Source: JBBQLG01 sp964251665
Lineage (GTDB): Bacteria; Bacteroidota; Bacteroidia; Cytophagales; Spirosomataceae
Direction of reading: 5' to 3'
Assembly (NCBI GenBank): GCA_964251665.1
Contig: CAXUKO010000005.1
Coordinates: 186,001-250,000, forward strand
Length of the DNA stretch: 64,000 bases
Shown here: one piece after another, positions 17,898 to 25,318 of the stretch
Numbering within the stretch: position 1 is the first letter of the stretch
How the letters are laid out: the number at the start of each line of letters is the position of its first letter
Made by a program: the position numbers and the translations under genes
The notes under the pieces: generated by a model
Database searches by the model: none
What the model saw: the letters and a program-made list of their open reading frames with translations, nothing else
Told to the model about the DNA's origin: nothing

Positions 17898-18293
17898 ATG
17901 AAACGCAACGAATTAATTTATCACAAGCACCGAATTGCCTATCTCTCGGGTGATGGGAACTATACCCTTGTACATTTTGTGGACAGCCCTCACCAAATGT
18001 TTGCCGCCACGTTATACCTGTGTTTAGAGGAGTTACCCGGATTTATTCGCATCCATCGCAAATATGCCGTTAACCCGGCATTTGTTTCAGCGGCCGAGGG
18101 TAACAACCTTACCGCTGTAGTTACGGTCAACGGCGAGCAATTACCCATCAGCCGACGGTTGGCGAAATCTGTTTTTCTTGCGTTGAATCACCCGGAGTTG
18201 ATACGCCCCCAACAGCCCCGCCTGCCAAGGCCGCTTTATTATCACATGACTACTGAACTCTGGCAACAACCTGTGGATTTGACCTGGCGGTAA
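17898..18293 (+). CDS. Stand-alone LytTR DNA-binding domain protein
   Basis: The 131-residue protein is almost entirely a LytTR domain. It opens with the strand segment I-A-Y-L-S-G-D-G-N-Y-T-L-V-H (equivalent of the usual I-x-Y-I-E-A-x-x-N-Y), continues with LCLEELPGFIRIHRKYAVNPAFV and ends with the ISRRLAKSV helix. LytTR proteins normally have an N-terminal receiver domain; none is present and there is no room upstream. It is therefore an orphan regulator controlled by something other than classical phosphorelay, or simply by its own level. It follows the duplicated glycosidases, which are plausible but unproven targets. A strong terminator closes the gene. Confidence 0.85.
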   Translation: MKRNELIYHKHRIAYLSGDGNYTLVHFVDSPHQMFAATLYLCLEELPGFIRIHRKYAVNPAFVSAAEGNNLTAVVTVNGEQLPISRRLAKSVFLALNHPELIRPQQPRLPRPLYYHMTTELWQQPVDLTWR

Positions 18294-18344
18294 CGCCACC
18301 TGGTTATAGTCTGACTGGCTATAGACTATATTTACCGTTCCCAG

Positions 18345-18384
18345 CAGTAAAGACTCGCCGAGTAATGTCGGCGAGTCTTTACTG
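18345..18384 (+). terminator. Terminator of the LytTR gene
   Basis: A perfect 17-bp stem beginning CAGTAAAGACTCGCC with a 6-nt loop is followed by TTTT. It lies 52 bases beyond the LytTR stop. Confidence 0.88.
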
Positions 18385-18903
18385 TTTTCTGACTTAAAAT
18401 GGAGATGAGGTTCGACAAGTCTAATTCGTGCCGCGTTATCTACTCGACATCAAGTGGCAGACGCTGTATGCTCAAAGAGCCGGGCAATACCGCATTAACC
18501 GGAGCATTGCCGTGAACCATATGAAAATAAAAGTGCCTTCTGCAATAAGGCCCGGGGGTAAACGGTAGGGCAGGTATCACCTTTTTCCAGCACATGCTGT
18601 AGTTATACAGCTCCGCCAACTTGTTTGAGCATAAATAAGCAGGAACATACCTAACGATCAGAATACCCCCGGGCGGCTAATTCAATAGCAAATCATGGGT
18701 TGCAGTTGTTTAAGGACGGGTTAACCCGGTAATATTTGATGTACACAGCCTTGCTCGTGATACCCTGACAAAAGGAACAATATTAAAAATAGCGAACAGG
18801 TATAGTGTTCCACTTCATCTGGCGAGTTTTTTGCTCCTACCCTACCTGACTGCTATTTCGCAGCTACACGTTCCTCTCCATTCACTCTTTAGTATTCGAC
18901 GGT
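18385..18903. other. Gene-poor region with a distant inverted repeat
   Basis: No open frame with recognisable features is found. GCCCGGGGGTA at 18550-18560 and its exact complement at 18664-18674 could pair across about 100 bases, which might reflect a structured RNA. Otherwise I see nothing definable. Confidence 0.4.
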
Positions 18904-19083
18904 ATGTACAAGTGGGAATTCTACAAAGACAATTCTGACCAATGGCGCTGGAAATGCTTCACGCTCAGCGGAGAAGTCAGAGATGCAGCCATGCGGGGAT
19001 ATGTCACCCTTGCAGAATGCGTGACCGATGCCCGACGATTCGGCTATCATAGTTACAAAACCCGTCGTAACACAGCCCGTTAG
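18904..19083 (+). CDS. YegP/DUF1508-like small protein
   Basis: This 59-codon gene encodes MYKWEFYKDNSDQWRWK followed by a G-E-V and R-G-Y-V-T-L-A-E-C pattern and a final A-R-R-F-G-Y. That is the fold signature of one DUF1508 (YegP) repeat: a strand with Y-K-D, a W-R-W strand, a short G-E turn, a G-Y and a helix with regularly spaced alanines. YegP-like proteins are small beta-alpha domains of unknown function, often in tandem pairs; here there is a single unit. The aromatic-rich composition and clean pattern argue for a real gene. It has no co-directional neighbour. Confidence 0.65.
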   Translation: MYKWEFYKDNSDQWRWKCFTLSGEVRDAAMRGYVTLAECVTDARRFGYHSYKTRRNTAR

Positions 19084-19272
19084 CCTGCGCGCTCCTGAAC
19101 TCGTTAATACTTCTTCGTGCGGCCACCAGTTGGTCCTACTAACTCTCTTCGCCCGGCACAATCCTGCTGTCGGTTAAGCTCCACTGTTGGCACCTTATAA
19201 ATAGTCAGTTGCAACCTTGAGACAAGGCAACAAAAAAGCCCTGACGGCTAATGCTGTCAGGACTTTGTAATG

Positions 19273-19641
19273 TGGAGACGGAGAGATTCGAACTCTCGTC
19301 CAGTCCGGGAAACCGACGTGCTTTCTACAGGTTTAGCCGCGATTTTGATTGTCGGGTATCAGGCAGGCTCGCGTCAGGCCGTCCCTCAACCGTAGGTGCT
19401 TGTGTCTTATTGAGCCGTTAACACCATAAACTCAACCAGCGCTGCGTGTCGACGCCCCCTGATCCGACCAGCAGCACGTAGGCCGGGGAGACGATGGCTA
19501 TTGCTTAATCCTCCGGATTAGGCAGCCATGGCGTAGTTATACTCGCCTGTTATTGTTTGGAGGTTTGTTATACAGGAAATTCCACCAACTCCCGACCTGC
19601 TTACCCGCAATTCCAACCAGCTGTCAATTCCGGTCGTCCCC
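19273..19641 (-). ncRNA. ssrA: Transfer-messenger RNA (tmRNA), tag GEYNYAMAA
   Basis: On the minus strand the molecule begins GGGGACG at 19641-19635 and ends with the T-arm GAGAG-TTCGAAT-CTCTC and the acceptor strand CGTCTCC plus discriminator A at 19273, which pair to give the tRNA-like end. CCA is not encoded. The tag frame starts at 19547 with GGC and reads G-E-Y-N-Y-A-M-A-A then TAA (19520-19518), the hydrophobic AA-ending form that directs proteolysis. Together with SmpB, tmRNA rescues stalled ribosomes and marks the nascent chain for ClpXP-type proteases. The length of about 369 nt is typical of one-piece tmRNA. Confidence 0.95.
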
Positions 19642-19779
19642 AAAAACTACCCTATTTGCACACGGTAGCACAGATTATAACGCATCCTGACGGTAAAAGT
19701 TCGCCGAAAAACTTATTCTGCTTTGAATAGTTACTGACATACATCCCTCTTGTTTAACCCATCCCAGCGATGAGTGCGA

Positions 19780-20421
19780 ATGACCCTCACTCCCTTTGAA
19801 ACGAACCTCTACCGACTGTTAAGCGATTATTTCGCGGCTGATCAGTATGAGTTGCTGACCGATAAACGGCAGTTTCGTAAAACAACAGCTACGGGGTTTC
19901 AGAACGTGATTTTCTCACCGGCCTACTACGGCCCCGAAACGTGGCTGGAGGTAAATTTCGGATGCCGAAACGAACAGGTTGAACAGATTGCCCAGCAGTT
20001 CCTGAACAACCTGACCGATTTCCGGCCCGATGCCAACACAGTCATTATCTCCATTGGCAAGTTCACGGATCAACTTTACTTCCGCTACAAGATCGCCAGT
20101 ATGGACGAACTGGCGCTGATCTGCGATGAGATTAAAGCGTTTTTCGATACCGACGGCTTTGCCTTTCTCGAACAAGCCGGTACATTATCCACCCTCGATC
20201 AACTCTTTAATCAGTTTCCGCATCAGCCCTCCCGCTACGTTTACAACCAGACGCATCGCTGCTACAAAGGACTAATCGTAGCCCGGCTCAATCATAATCC
20301 GCATTTCGAGGGCCTGACTGATAGCTACCGGCATGGCCTGCTCCGACAAACCCAAAACCCTTACGAGCAACTCAACTTCGAGCGGCTGGTCACGTACCTG
20401 CAACATTATTCGGCCAATTAG
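19780..20421 (+). CDS. Hypothetical protein (213 residues), soluble
   Basis: I do not recognise a family with certainty. The protein has no signal peptide or membrane segment and mixes helical parts with strands, e.g. GPETWLEVNFGCRN, TVIISIGKF and LYFRYKIAS. The segment WLEVNFGCRNEQVEQIAQQF resembles small DUF4304-like uncharacterised domains, but this is weak. I prefer ATG 19780 over an in-frame GTG at 19774. Its stop abuts the stop of the convergent hydrolase without any spacer, so no shared terminator lies between them. Codon use looks like its neighbours, so the gene is probably real. The function is unknown. Confidence 0.65.
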   Translation: MTLTPFETNLYRLLSDYFAADQYELLTDKRQFRKTTATGFQNVIFSPAYYGPETWLEVNFGCRNEQVEQIAQQFLNNLTDFRPDANTVIISIGKFTDQLYFRYKIASMDELALICDEIKAFFDTDGFAFLEQAGTLSTLDQLFNQFPHQPSRYVYNQTHRCYKGLIVARLNHNPHFEGLTDSYRHGLLRQTQNPYEQLNFERLVTYLQHYSAN

Positions 20422-21375
20422 TTAGCGCGGTTTCTTGGCAAATTCGGCAATCGCGGCTGCCAGCCCCGTTGTGAGTGGCAGGTCGGGTTGATTGTAGGTA
20501 GCAAAGCTGCCAAGCCGGTCGTTTGGCCCATTCTTCAGGATGTGACTCATTTCGTCAAACAGCAATAGCCGGGCATCGGGCCGGGCAGCTTTTAATAATT
20601 CGGCTTCGGTAACCGCCACCTGCATATCGTGTTTTCCCTGAAGGATGAGTACCGGACCGGCATAGGATTTGACCTCGACTGCCGGGTCGTACCTCATCCA
20701 CGAAATCACATAAGGTTGAATTCTGGGATGGAAAAGCGACATTAACGCCATCGGAGGGCGTTGTACCGACTGCCCCGCCCGCAGGCTATCCAGATCGTGA
20801 TAGGCGACGGCACGTAAGGAATCGGGCAGGTCTTGCAGTTGCACCTTGAGCACGCCGGTAATATTCCGGCCTGCTCCGGCAACAGAAATAAATCCGTTGG
20901 CTTTGGTCTGCTTAGCCGCCAGCATACCAACCAATGAGCCTTCGCTATGTCCGGCAACAATTACCCGCGAAAATCGCTTATCGACCTGTAGGTACCGAAT
21001 CCAGGCAACAGCATCGGTTACCATGTCGTCGACTGAGCGGTTCAACAGCGTCCTATCGCTTACTTTGCTGCTCCCAACACCCCGTTTATCATACCGCAGC
21101 AACGCAATGCCCTGTTTGAGCAGGCTATCAGCTAATTGACGGTACATATTGGTTTTATACCCTGCCCCACTATTCCCATTCTGATCGGTCTGCCCCGAAC
21201 CGGCAATCCATAACACCACCGGCAATGGCTGGCGCTGATCTGTGGGAATAGTCAGCGTTCCGGCAAGAGACAACTCCGGCGTTTTTATCCGAACGGTATC
21301 TCCGGTAGTTACAAGTTGGGCGTGGGCATTCAGTCCCGCTGTAACCCAGCATAAAATAAGCAGAGTCGTTTTCAT
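20422..21375 (-). CDS. Exported alpha/beta hydrolase
   Basis: This 317-residue exported hydrolase has a signal peptide ending LNAHAQ (about residue 19). The alpha/beta fold is shown by PVVLWIAGSGQTDQNGNS (oxyanion region), LLRYDKRGVGSS, the nucleophile elbow GHSEGS with its serine near residue 144, and a late aspartate and histidine region (LILQGKHDMQV then FDEMSHIL). It belongs to the dienelactone/serine-aminopeptidase-like group of esterases and acyl-peptidases; the substrate is undetermined. It follows sdpI by three bases on the same strand and is probably co-transcribed with sdpR-sdpI. Confidence 0.88.
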   Translation of the reverse strand: MKTTLLILCWVTAGLNAHAQLVTTGDTVRIKTPELSLAGTLTIPTDQRQPLPVVLWIAGSGQTDQNGNSGAGYKTNMYRQLADSLLKQGIALLRYDKRGVGSSKVSDRTLLNRSVDDMVTDAVAWIRYLQVDKRFSRVIVAGHSEGSLVGMLAAKQTKANGFISVAGAGRNITGVLKVQLQDLPDSLRAVAYHDLDSLRAGQSVQRPPMALMSLFHPRIQPYVISWMRYDPAVEVKSYAGPVLILQGKHDMQVAVTEAELLKAARPDARLLLFDEMSHILKNGPNDRLGSFATYNQPDLPLTTGLAAAIAEFAKKPR

Positions 21376-21378
21376 ACG

Positions 21379-22059
21379 TTAGTTCTGGTCAGATTTAGTG
21401 GGAGTTGCCGTTTCGGCTTGCCGGTATAACCAGTACGAATACACGGCGGGTATTAGAACAAGTACACCAATGATTGTCATAGATACCGGCATCTTCAGCG
21501 TGGCAGGCAGTAACCACGTCACTAAAGCCCCCACCAATCCGCCGGCAACCCAAAGTTTACCAGCCAACTGGTGCGTCCTGCGCCAAACTATATCGCTGGA
21601 TAGTGTCCACGGCGTGCGAATACCGACAAAGAAGCTGGGTTTAAGCGTGTACATCAGGTTGCCCAGGCCAACCAGCAGCAGATTTACACCAATCAGGACG
21701 GTGCCCGTCATCGAGTCTGGTGCTACCCCATGAAGCGAGATATACCAGAACCAGCCCATGAATGTGGACCAGAACACAATCAAGAGCCACCGTATTTTAA
21801 TGAAATTTGACCCCAGCAGGTTATTTTTCGGGTCCAGATGCGGCAGAAACCGTACCCCGTACATCAGTAACGTTGCTATGCCCAGAATGAGCGCCGTTGA
21901 CTCTTTGGCATCGTACCGGTCGGGACGCCCGGTGGGCCCATAATGTGCGGGTATAGAAGCGGGCAGGACGTTCCAGATTAGCGCCAAATAGAGGTAGGGC
22001 AGGCATAGCAGCGTAATCATTGTTGCTTCACTGTATATCGGGTTCTTTTTCATGGTCAT
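21379..22059 (-). CDS. sdpI: SdpI/DUF1648 family membrane protein
   Basis: This integral membrane protein of about 226 residues has roughly six hydrophobic segments. The first part is a DUF1648 unit (WNVLPASIPAHYGPTGRPDRY) and the second part the SdpI-specific region (GNLMYTLKPSFFVGIRTPWTLSSDIVWRRTHQLAGKLW). In Bacillus subtilis SdpI is the immunity protein against the SDP killing factor and helps inactivate the repressor SdpR. Here it overlaps the sdpR-like gene by 32 bases if the first ATG is used; an internal ATG at 22020 would remove the overlap. No toxin gene is visible nearby, so a stress or envelope role is as likely as immunity. Confidence 0.88.
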   Translation of the reverse strand: MTMKKNPIYSEATMITLLCLPYLYLALIWNVLPASIPAHYGPTGRPDRYDAKESTALILGIATLLMYGVRFLPHLDPKNNLLGSNFIKIRWLLIVFWSTFMGWFWYISLHGVAPDSMTGTVLIGVNLLLVGLGNLMYTLKPSFFVGIRTPWTLSSDIVWRRTHQLAGKLWVAGGLVGALVTWLLPATLKMPVSMTIIGVLVLIPAVYSYWLYRQAETATPTKSDQN

Positions 22060-22339
22060 GTTGTGGTTTGGAAGTTGATGTACTGACAGGATTTAGCTTC
22101 ATGAGCCAGGCCAGCAATTCGTCAAGTACAGTTGTATTGAGTGAATAGGTAATAAACTGACCCTGCTTTATGGATTCAACCAGACCGGCTTGTCGGAGCA
22201 GATCGAGGTGGTGCGAGATGCTGGGTTTTGTCATGGCGAAACTGTCGGCAATTTCCCCGGCGGTTAGATCCCGCTCTCGCAGCAGGTCCAGCATTTGCCG
22301 CCGGGTGGGGTCATTCAGGGCCTTAAAAAGTGTATTCAT
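22028..22339 (-). CDS. sdpR: ArsR-type winged-helix repressor, SdpR-like
   Basis: The protein is 103 residues, the size of SdpR. A winged helix-turn-helix of the ArsR type runs from LFKALNDPTRRQMLDLL through TAGEIADSFAMTKPSISHHLDLLRQAGLV to QFITYSLN. No metal-binding cysteine pair is present, so it is not an ArsR/SmtB metal sensor. It is upstream of and overlapping sdpI, as in the B. subtilis sdpRI operon where SdpR represses its own operon. A 13-bp-arm palindrome sits just upstream of the ATG and is a good autoregulatory operator. Confidence 0.9.
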   Translation of the reverse strand: MNTLFKALNDPTRRQMLDLLRERDLTAGEIADSFAMTKPSISHHLDLLRQAGLVESIKQGQFITYSLNTTVLDELLAWLMKLNPVSTSTSKPQHDHEKEPDIQ

Positions 22340-22349
22340 ACGTGCTTCG

Positions 22350-22381
22350 TTAAATATTTAGACAATTATCTAATTATTTAA
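22350..22381 (-). promoter_or_regulatory. Operator-like palindrome upstream of sdpR
   Basis: Arms TTAAATATTTAGA (22350-22362) and TCTAATTATTTAA (22369-22381) match at 12 of 13 positions with a 6-nt spacer. The core TTAGA-N6-TCTAA resembles sites bound by ArsR-family dimers. It begins 11 bases upstream of the sdpR start codon, where a bound repressor would block transcription or initiation. Confidence 0.65.
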
Positions 22382-22461
22382 TTCCCTAAGCAAATTTTAC
22401 CCCATTAATTGGTTGACTTATTTTTTATACGGTGTGATTAGGCTCTCATTCTATCCGGTAT

Positions 22462-22556
22462 CGCTCCGGCGCACCGGCCGGAGCGGACATTCCGACGCCT
22501 GCGTCCGGTGATGTGGTTGGTAGGTTAGTTGCCGGTAACAGCCGGACGCAGGCGTC
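22462..22556. repeat. Two GC-rich inverted repeats between sdpR and the atp terminator
   Basis: CGCTCCGG-(8)-CCGGAGCG lies at 22462-22485. GACGCCTGCGTCCGG at 22494-22508 is exactly complementary to 22542-22556 across 33 bases. The GC content contrasts with the AT-rich operator next to it. They have the look of a REP-like or small mobile element, or a structured RNA. Confidence 0.6.
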
Positions 22557-22584
22557 TGGGTTACATTCTCCGGTAAAACGAAAA

Positions 22585-22614
22585 AGCGGCCAACCCTTTT
22601 CAGGATTGGCCGCT
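22585..22614 (-). terminator. Terminator of the atpZ-atpH operon
   Basis: AGCGGCCAA and TTGGCCGCT arms (12-nt loop) are followed on the minus strand by a five-T run. It lies 21 bases past the atpH stop. Confidence 0.85.
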
Positions 22615-22635
22615 GTGATACTGGTTGGAGTTTGC

Positions 22636-23178
22636 TTAGTTGTTGAGCAAACCCATTCTGATTTCGTTCAGTTTGTTACGCAGCGATGCGTCAATTTGCT
22701 GATCGCCGGTGCGGAGAATGTATCCACCAATCAGTTTGGGATCGATGCGCTCGTCCAGTTCAACCGTTTTACCGCCGACTGTACGAGTTACCATTGCCTT
22801 GAACTGAACCCGCTGTGCTTCGGTTAGCGGAGTCGTTGTGGTTACAGTCGCCCGCTCAACGCCTTTCATTTCGTCGTACAGCCGAATGTACTCTTCGGCG
22901 ATGGCATCCATGATCGCTTCCCGGTTTTTCTTGGTGATAATATTCAGGAACGACATCGAAATAGGGTTGATGTGTGGAGCAAACACCTGTTGCAGTACGG
23001 CATACTTACGATCCGTACGAACGATAGGGTTTTTAAGCAACAACATCAGGCCCCGGCTTTGACTAACCGTCAGCTTAAAAAAGCGCATGTCATTGTACAT
23101 TGTCTCGACCAGGCCCTGCTCCTGTGCCAAATCAATCAACGACTTCGCGTATCGGAATGCTACCGTAGATACTGCCAT
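22636..23178 (-). CDS. atpH: F-type ATP synthase delta subunit (F1)
   Basis: The delta subunit connects the peripheral stalk b subunits to the top of the F1 head. The protein is 180 residues, standard length. The N-terminal helical domain starts VAFRYAKSLIDLAQEQGLVE, and the C-terminal signature is DERIDPKLIGGYILRTGDQQIDASLRNKL, which is diagnostic of OSCP/delta. It starts 4 bases after atpF ends and is the last gene before a terminator. In most bacteria atpA and atpG follow directly; here they do not, so alpha and gamma must be encoded elsewhere. Confidence 0.96.
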   Translation of the reverse strand: MAVSTVAFRYAKSLIDLAQEQGLVETMYNDMRFFKLTVSQSRGLMLLLKNPIVRTDRKYAVLQQVFAPHINPISMSFLNIITKKNREAIMDAIAEEYIRLYDEMKGVERATVTTTTPLTEAQRVQFKAMVTRTVGGKTVELDERIDPKLIGGYILRTGDQQIDASLRNKLNEIRMGLLNN

Positions 23179-23182
23179 AATC

Positions 23183-23677
23183 TTAGTTTAGCCGCGACTG
23201 GGCTACTAAATCATTAACCAACTGCTCCTGCGCCGTTTTGTCGCCGAGTTCTTTATTCAATACTTTCTCGGCAATGCCCAGCGACAGCGAAACAACTTCA
23301 CGCTTCATCTGTGCTACCAGTGCCTGCCGTTCGTTTTGCATCGACTCCCGGGCCTGCTCCAGCATCCGCTGTCCTTCGGCGGCCGCTTTAGTCTGAGCCT
23401 CGGCAATCATCCGGTCGGCGGTATCTTTAGCTCCCCGCAGAATCGTGTCGCGTTCGGTACGGGCTTCAACCAGAATTTTATCGTTCTGAGCTTTTAGCTG
23501 CGCCATTTCTGCCCGGGTTTGCTGGGCCAGATCCAGTGCCGACTGAATGTCATCTTCGCGCTCTTTCAGGCTATTCGTGATCGGCTTCCAGGCGAAGCGG
23601 GACAACACAAAGAACAGAATACCGAAGATCAGTACCTGCCAGAATAAGAGACCGAGGTCGGGGGTGAGTAAATCCAT
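23183..23677 (-). CDS. atpF: F-type ATP synthase b subunit (peripheral stalk)
   Basis: The 164-residue protein has one N-terminal membrane helix (LLFWQVLIFGILFFVLSRF, about residues 9-27) followed by a long charged helical coiled coil, the peripheral stalk that stops F1 from rotating. The motif F-A-W-K-P-I-x-x-x-L-x-x-R after the membrane helix is typical. It lies between atpE and atpH on the minus strand. A spacer of about 180 bases with a palindromic repeat separates it from atpE, unusually long for this operon. Confidence 0.95.
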   Translation of the reverse strand: MDLLTPDLGLLFWQVLIFGILFFVLSRFAWKPITNSLKEREDDIQSALDLAQQTRAEMAQLKAQNDKILVEARTERDTILRGAKDTADRMIAEAQTKAAAEGQRMLEQARESMQNERQALVAQMKREVVSLSLGIAEKVLNKELGDKTAQEQLVNDLVAQSRLN

Positions 23678-23744
23678 GGCTTTATATCGTGTAACTTATA
23701 CGCTTAACTATGAGGTACGGGCTGTATCAATCTTTTGGGTTTAT

Positions 23745-23787
23745 GAACAGATCTGTCCGGCGGCTATCCCGTCCGAACAGATCTGTC
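23745..23787. repeat. Duplicated palindrome GAACAGATCTGTC in the atpE-atpF spacer
   Basis: The 13-mer occurs at 23745-23757 and 23775-23787. Its core ACAGATCTGT is self-complementary, so the two copies can also pair with each other as a hairpin (13 of 14 pairs with flanking CCGG/CCG). No T-run follows, so it is more likely an mRNA processing or stability element than a terminator. Confidence 0.6.
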
Positions 23788-23859
23788 TCAAGGCGTTTGG
23801 GCGATGCTGCCAGTGCCTAATGCAACCGACACGCCCGGTTTCTGTGGTAACGGGCCGAA

Positions 23860-24117
23860 TTAGGCCGTAGCAACCAGCAGACAAATAACGGCAGCAAACA
23901 GGGCTACGGCTTCGATCAGGGCCGCGATGATCAGCATGGCGGTCTGAATCCGACCAGCCGCTTCCGGCTGACGGGCGATACCTTCCATGGCACTACCACC
24001 GATACGACCAATACCTAAACCAGCACCGATAGCGGCTAAACCAGCACCAATAGCAGCACCCATTACGGCTACGCTACCCGTTGCCTCCAACAAAATGGTC
24101 AAAAGAGCCATCAACAT
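23860..24117 (-). CDS. atpE: F-type ATP synthase c subunit
   Basis: This 85-residue proteolipid forms the rotating membrane ring. Two hydrophobic hairpin helices flank the polar loop with the conserved R-Q-P in GIARQPEAAGRI. The first helix is very rich in Gly and Ala (GAAIGAGLAAIGAGLGIG). The ion-binding carboxylate is the Glu in AALIEAVALFA in the second helix. The residue after it is Ala, without the Ser/Thr seen in sodium-binding rings, so proton coupling is likely. It lies between atpB and atpF; the downstream hairpin may help give the high c-subunit dosage. Confidence 0.96.
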   Translation of the reverse strand: MLMALLTILLEATGSVAVMGAAIGAGLAAIGAGLGIGRIGGSAMEGIARQPEAAGRIQTAMLIIAALIEAVALFAAVICLLVATA

Positions 24118-24192
24118 GAGAAATAGAATTTATAGGTAAACTAAAACAACAAAAGATTGCAATGTGAAACAGGGCAACGGCTACCCCGGAAA

Positions 24193-25299
24193 TCAACCGA
24201 TCTCCTCGCCCGGACCATCGTAATGACCTGCACCTTCATAACCAATACCATGATCGGCTTCGTGGTGTTCTTCAACTGCACTGCCGATGTACATGGCCGT
24301 CAGCAGGGTAAAGATGAACGCTTGCAGAAACGCTACCAGCAATTCAATTACGTTCAGGAACAGGGCGAACAGAGCGACTACCGGGCTAACAGCCCAGCCC
24401 ATCGACGGACCGGCCATGTGGTTCGCCAGGAAAATCAGACCCAGCAAACTCAGGATGACAATGTGCCCGGCGGTGATGTTGGCGAACAACCGGATCATTA
24501 ATGAGATCGGCTTCATGAATAAGCCAACAATTTCAACCGGAATCATAATCGGCAGCAACGCGATGGGTACACCAGTCGGCTTCACCAAGTGCAACCAGTA
24601 GTGTCTGTTCCCACTGAAAGTGACAATGAAAAACGTAATTACCGCCAGCACGAGCGTAACGGTGATGTTACCCGTCAGGTTAGCCGCACCGGGCAGCAGT
24701 CCCAGCAGGTTATTGACCAAAATAAAGAAAAACAGCGTAAGCAGGTACGGCAGGTACTTGGTGTAGGTCGGACCGATGTTCGGGCGGGCAATTTCGTCAC
24801 GAACAAACACAACGACCGGCTCCAGGAACGACTGAAGGCCTTTCGGAGCACGACCCCGATTCTTGGCGTAACCTTTGCTGACCGACAGAAAAACAGTCAT
24901 CAAAATGACGGCACTCAGAATCAGCGACGCTACGTTTTTTGTGATTGAGAAATCGTACACCTTGGCTTCTTCATCAACCTTCCCATCAGCACCCAGGCGG
25001 TGGATTTTACCGTGTTCGTTGATAAAACCGTCGTGCGTACCATCATGGCCAAAGGCCGATGAGGAGAAAATTTTCAGGCCCTGATCTTTAGTGTAAAGGA
25101 TAACGGGCAGCGGAATAGTAAGACCATGCGCCAGTTCCCAACCATGATCATCTTTAATGTGGTGCATGATCATACCACCCACATTGAACTTCTCGGACTT
25201 GGCGTGCTCTTCATGCGACTCCTGCGCAAGAATCGTCGTGAACGAGCTGATAATCAAAGCAAAAGCGAATAAACTCTTATAAATAATTGAGCGAAGCAT
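24193..25299 (-). CDS. atpB: F-type ATP synthase a subunit with exported N-terminal extension
   Basis: Subunit a forms the ion half-channels against the c ring. The essential arginine is in LMIRLFANITAGHIV near the C-terminal third, and the final helices match the family. The 368-residue protein is longer than the ~270 of E. coli: a signal peptide (MLRSIIYKSLFAFA...ILAQE) and a His-rich, periplasmic-type extension of about 120 residues precede the first conserved helix. Such extensions are common in Bacteroidota. The ATG at 25299 was chosen because it starts the signal peptide; an upstream frame extends to 25398 but overlaps the previous gene. The C-terminus is also His/Glu-rich. Confidence 0.94.
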   Translation of the reverse strand: MLRSIIYKSLFAFALIISSFTTILAQESHEEHAKSEKFNVGGMIMHHIKDDHGWELAHGLTIPLPVILYTKDQGLKIFSSSAFGHDGTHDGFINEHGKIHRLGADGKVDEEAKVYDFSITKNVASLILSAVILMTVFLSVSKGYAKNRGRAPKGLQSFLEPVVVFVRDEIARPNIGPTYTKYLPYLLTLFFFILVNNLLGLLPGAANLTGNITVTLVLAVITFFIVTFSGNRHYWLHLVKPTGVPIALLPIMIPVEIVGLFMKPISLMIRLFANITAGHIVILSLLGLIFLANHMAGPSMGWAVSPVVALFALFLNVIELLVAFLQAFIFTLLTAMYIGSAVEEHHEADHGIGYEGAGHYDGPGEEIG

Positions 25300-25318
25300 A
25301 GACGAAATAGGTGCGGTT

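Noticed and set aside
18889..19161. Minus-strand frame over the YegP-like gene
   Set aside because: The plus-strand frame fits a known small domain pattern, the minus-strand one does not.
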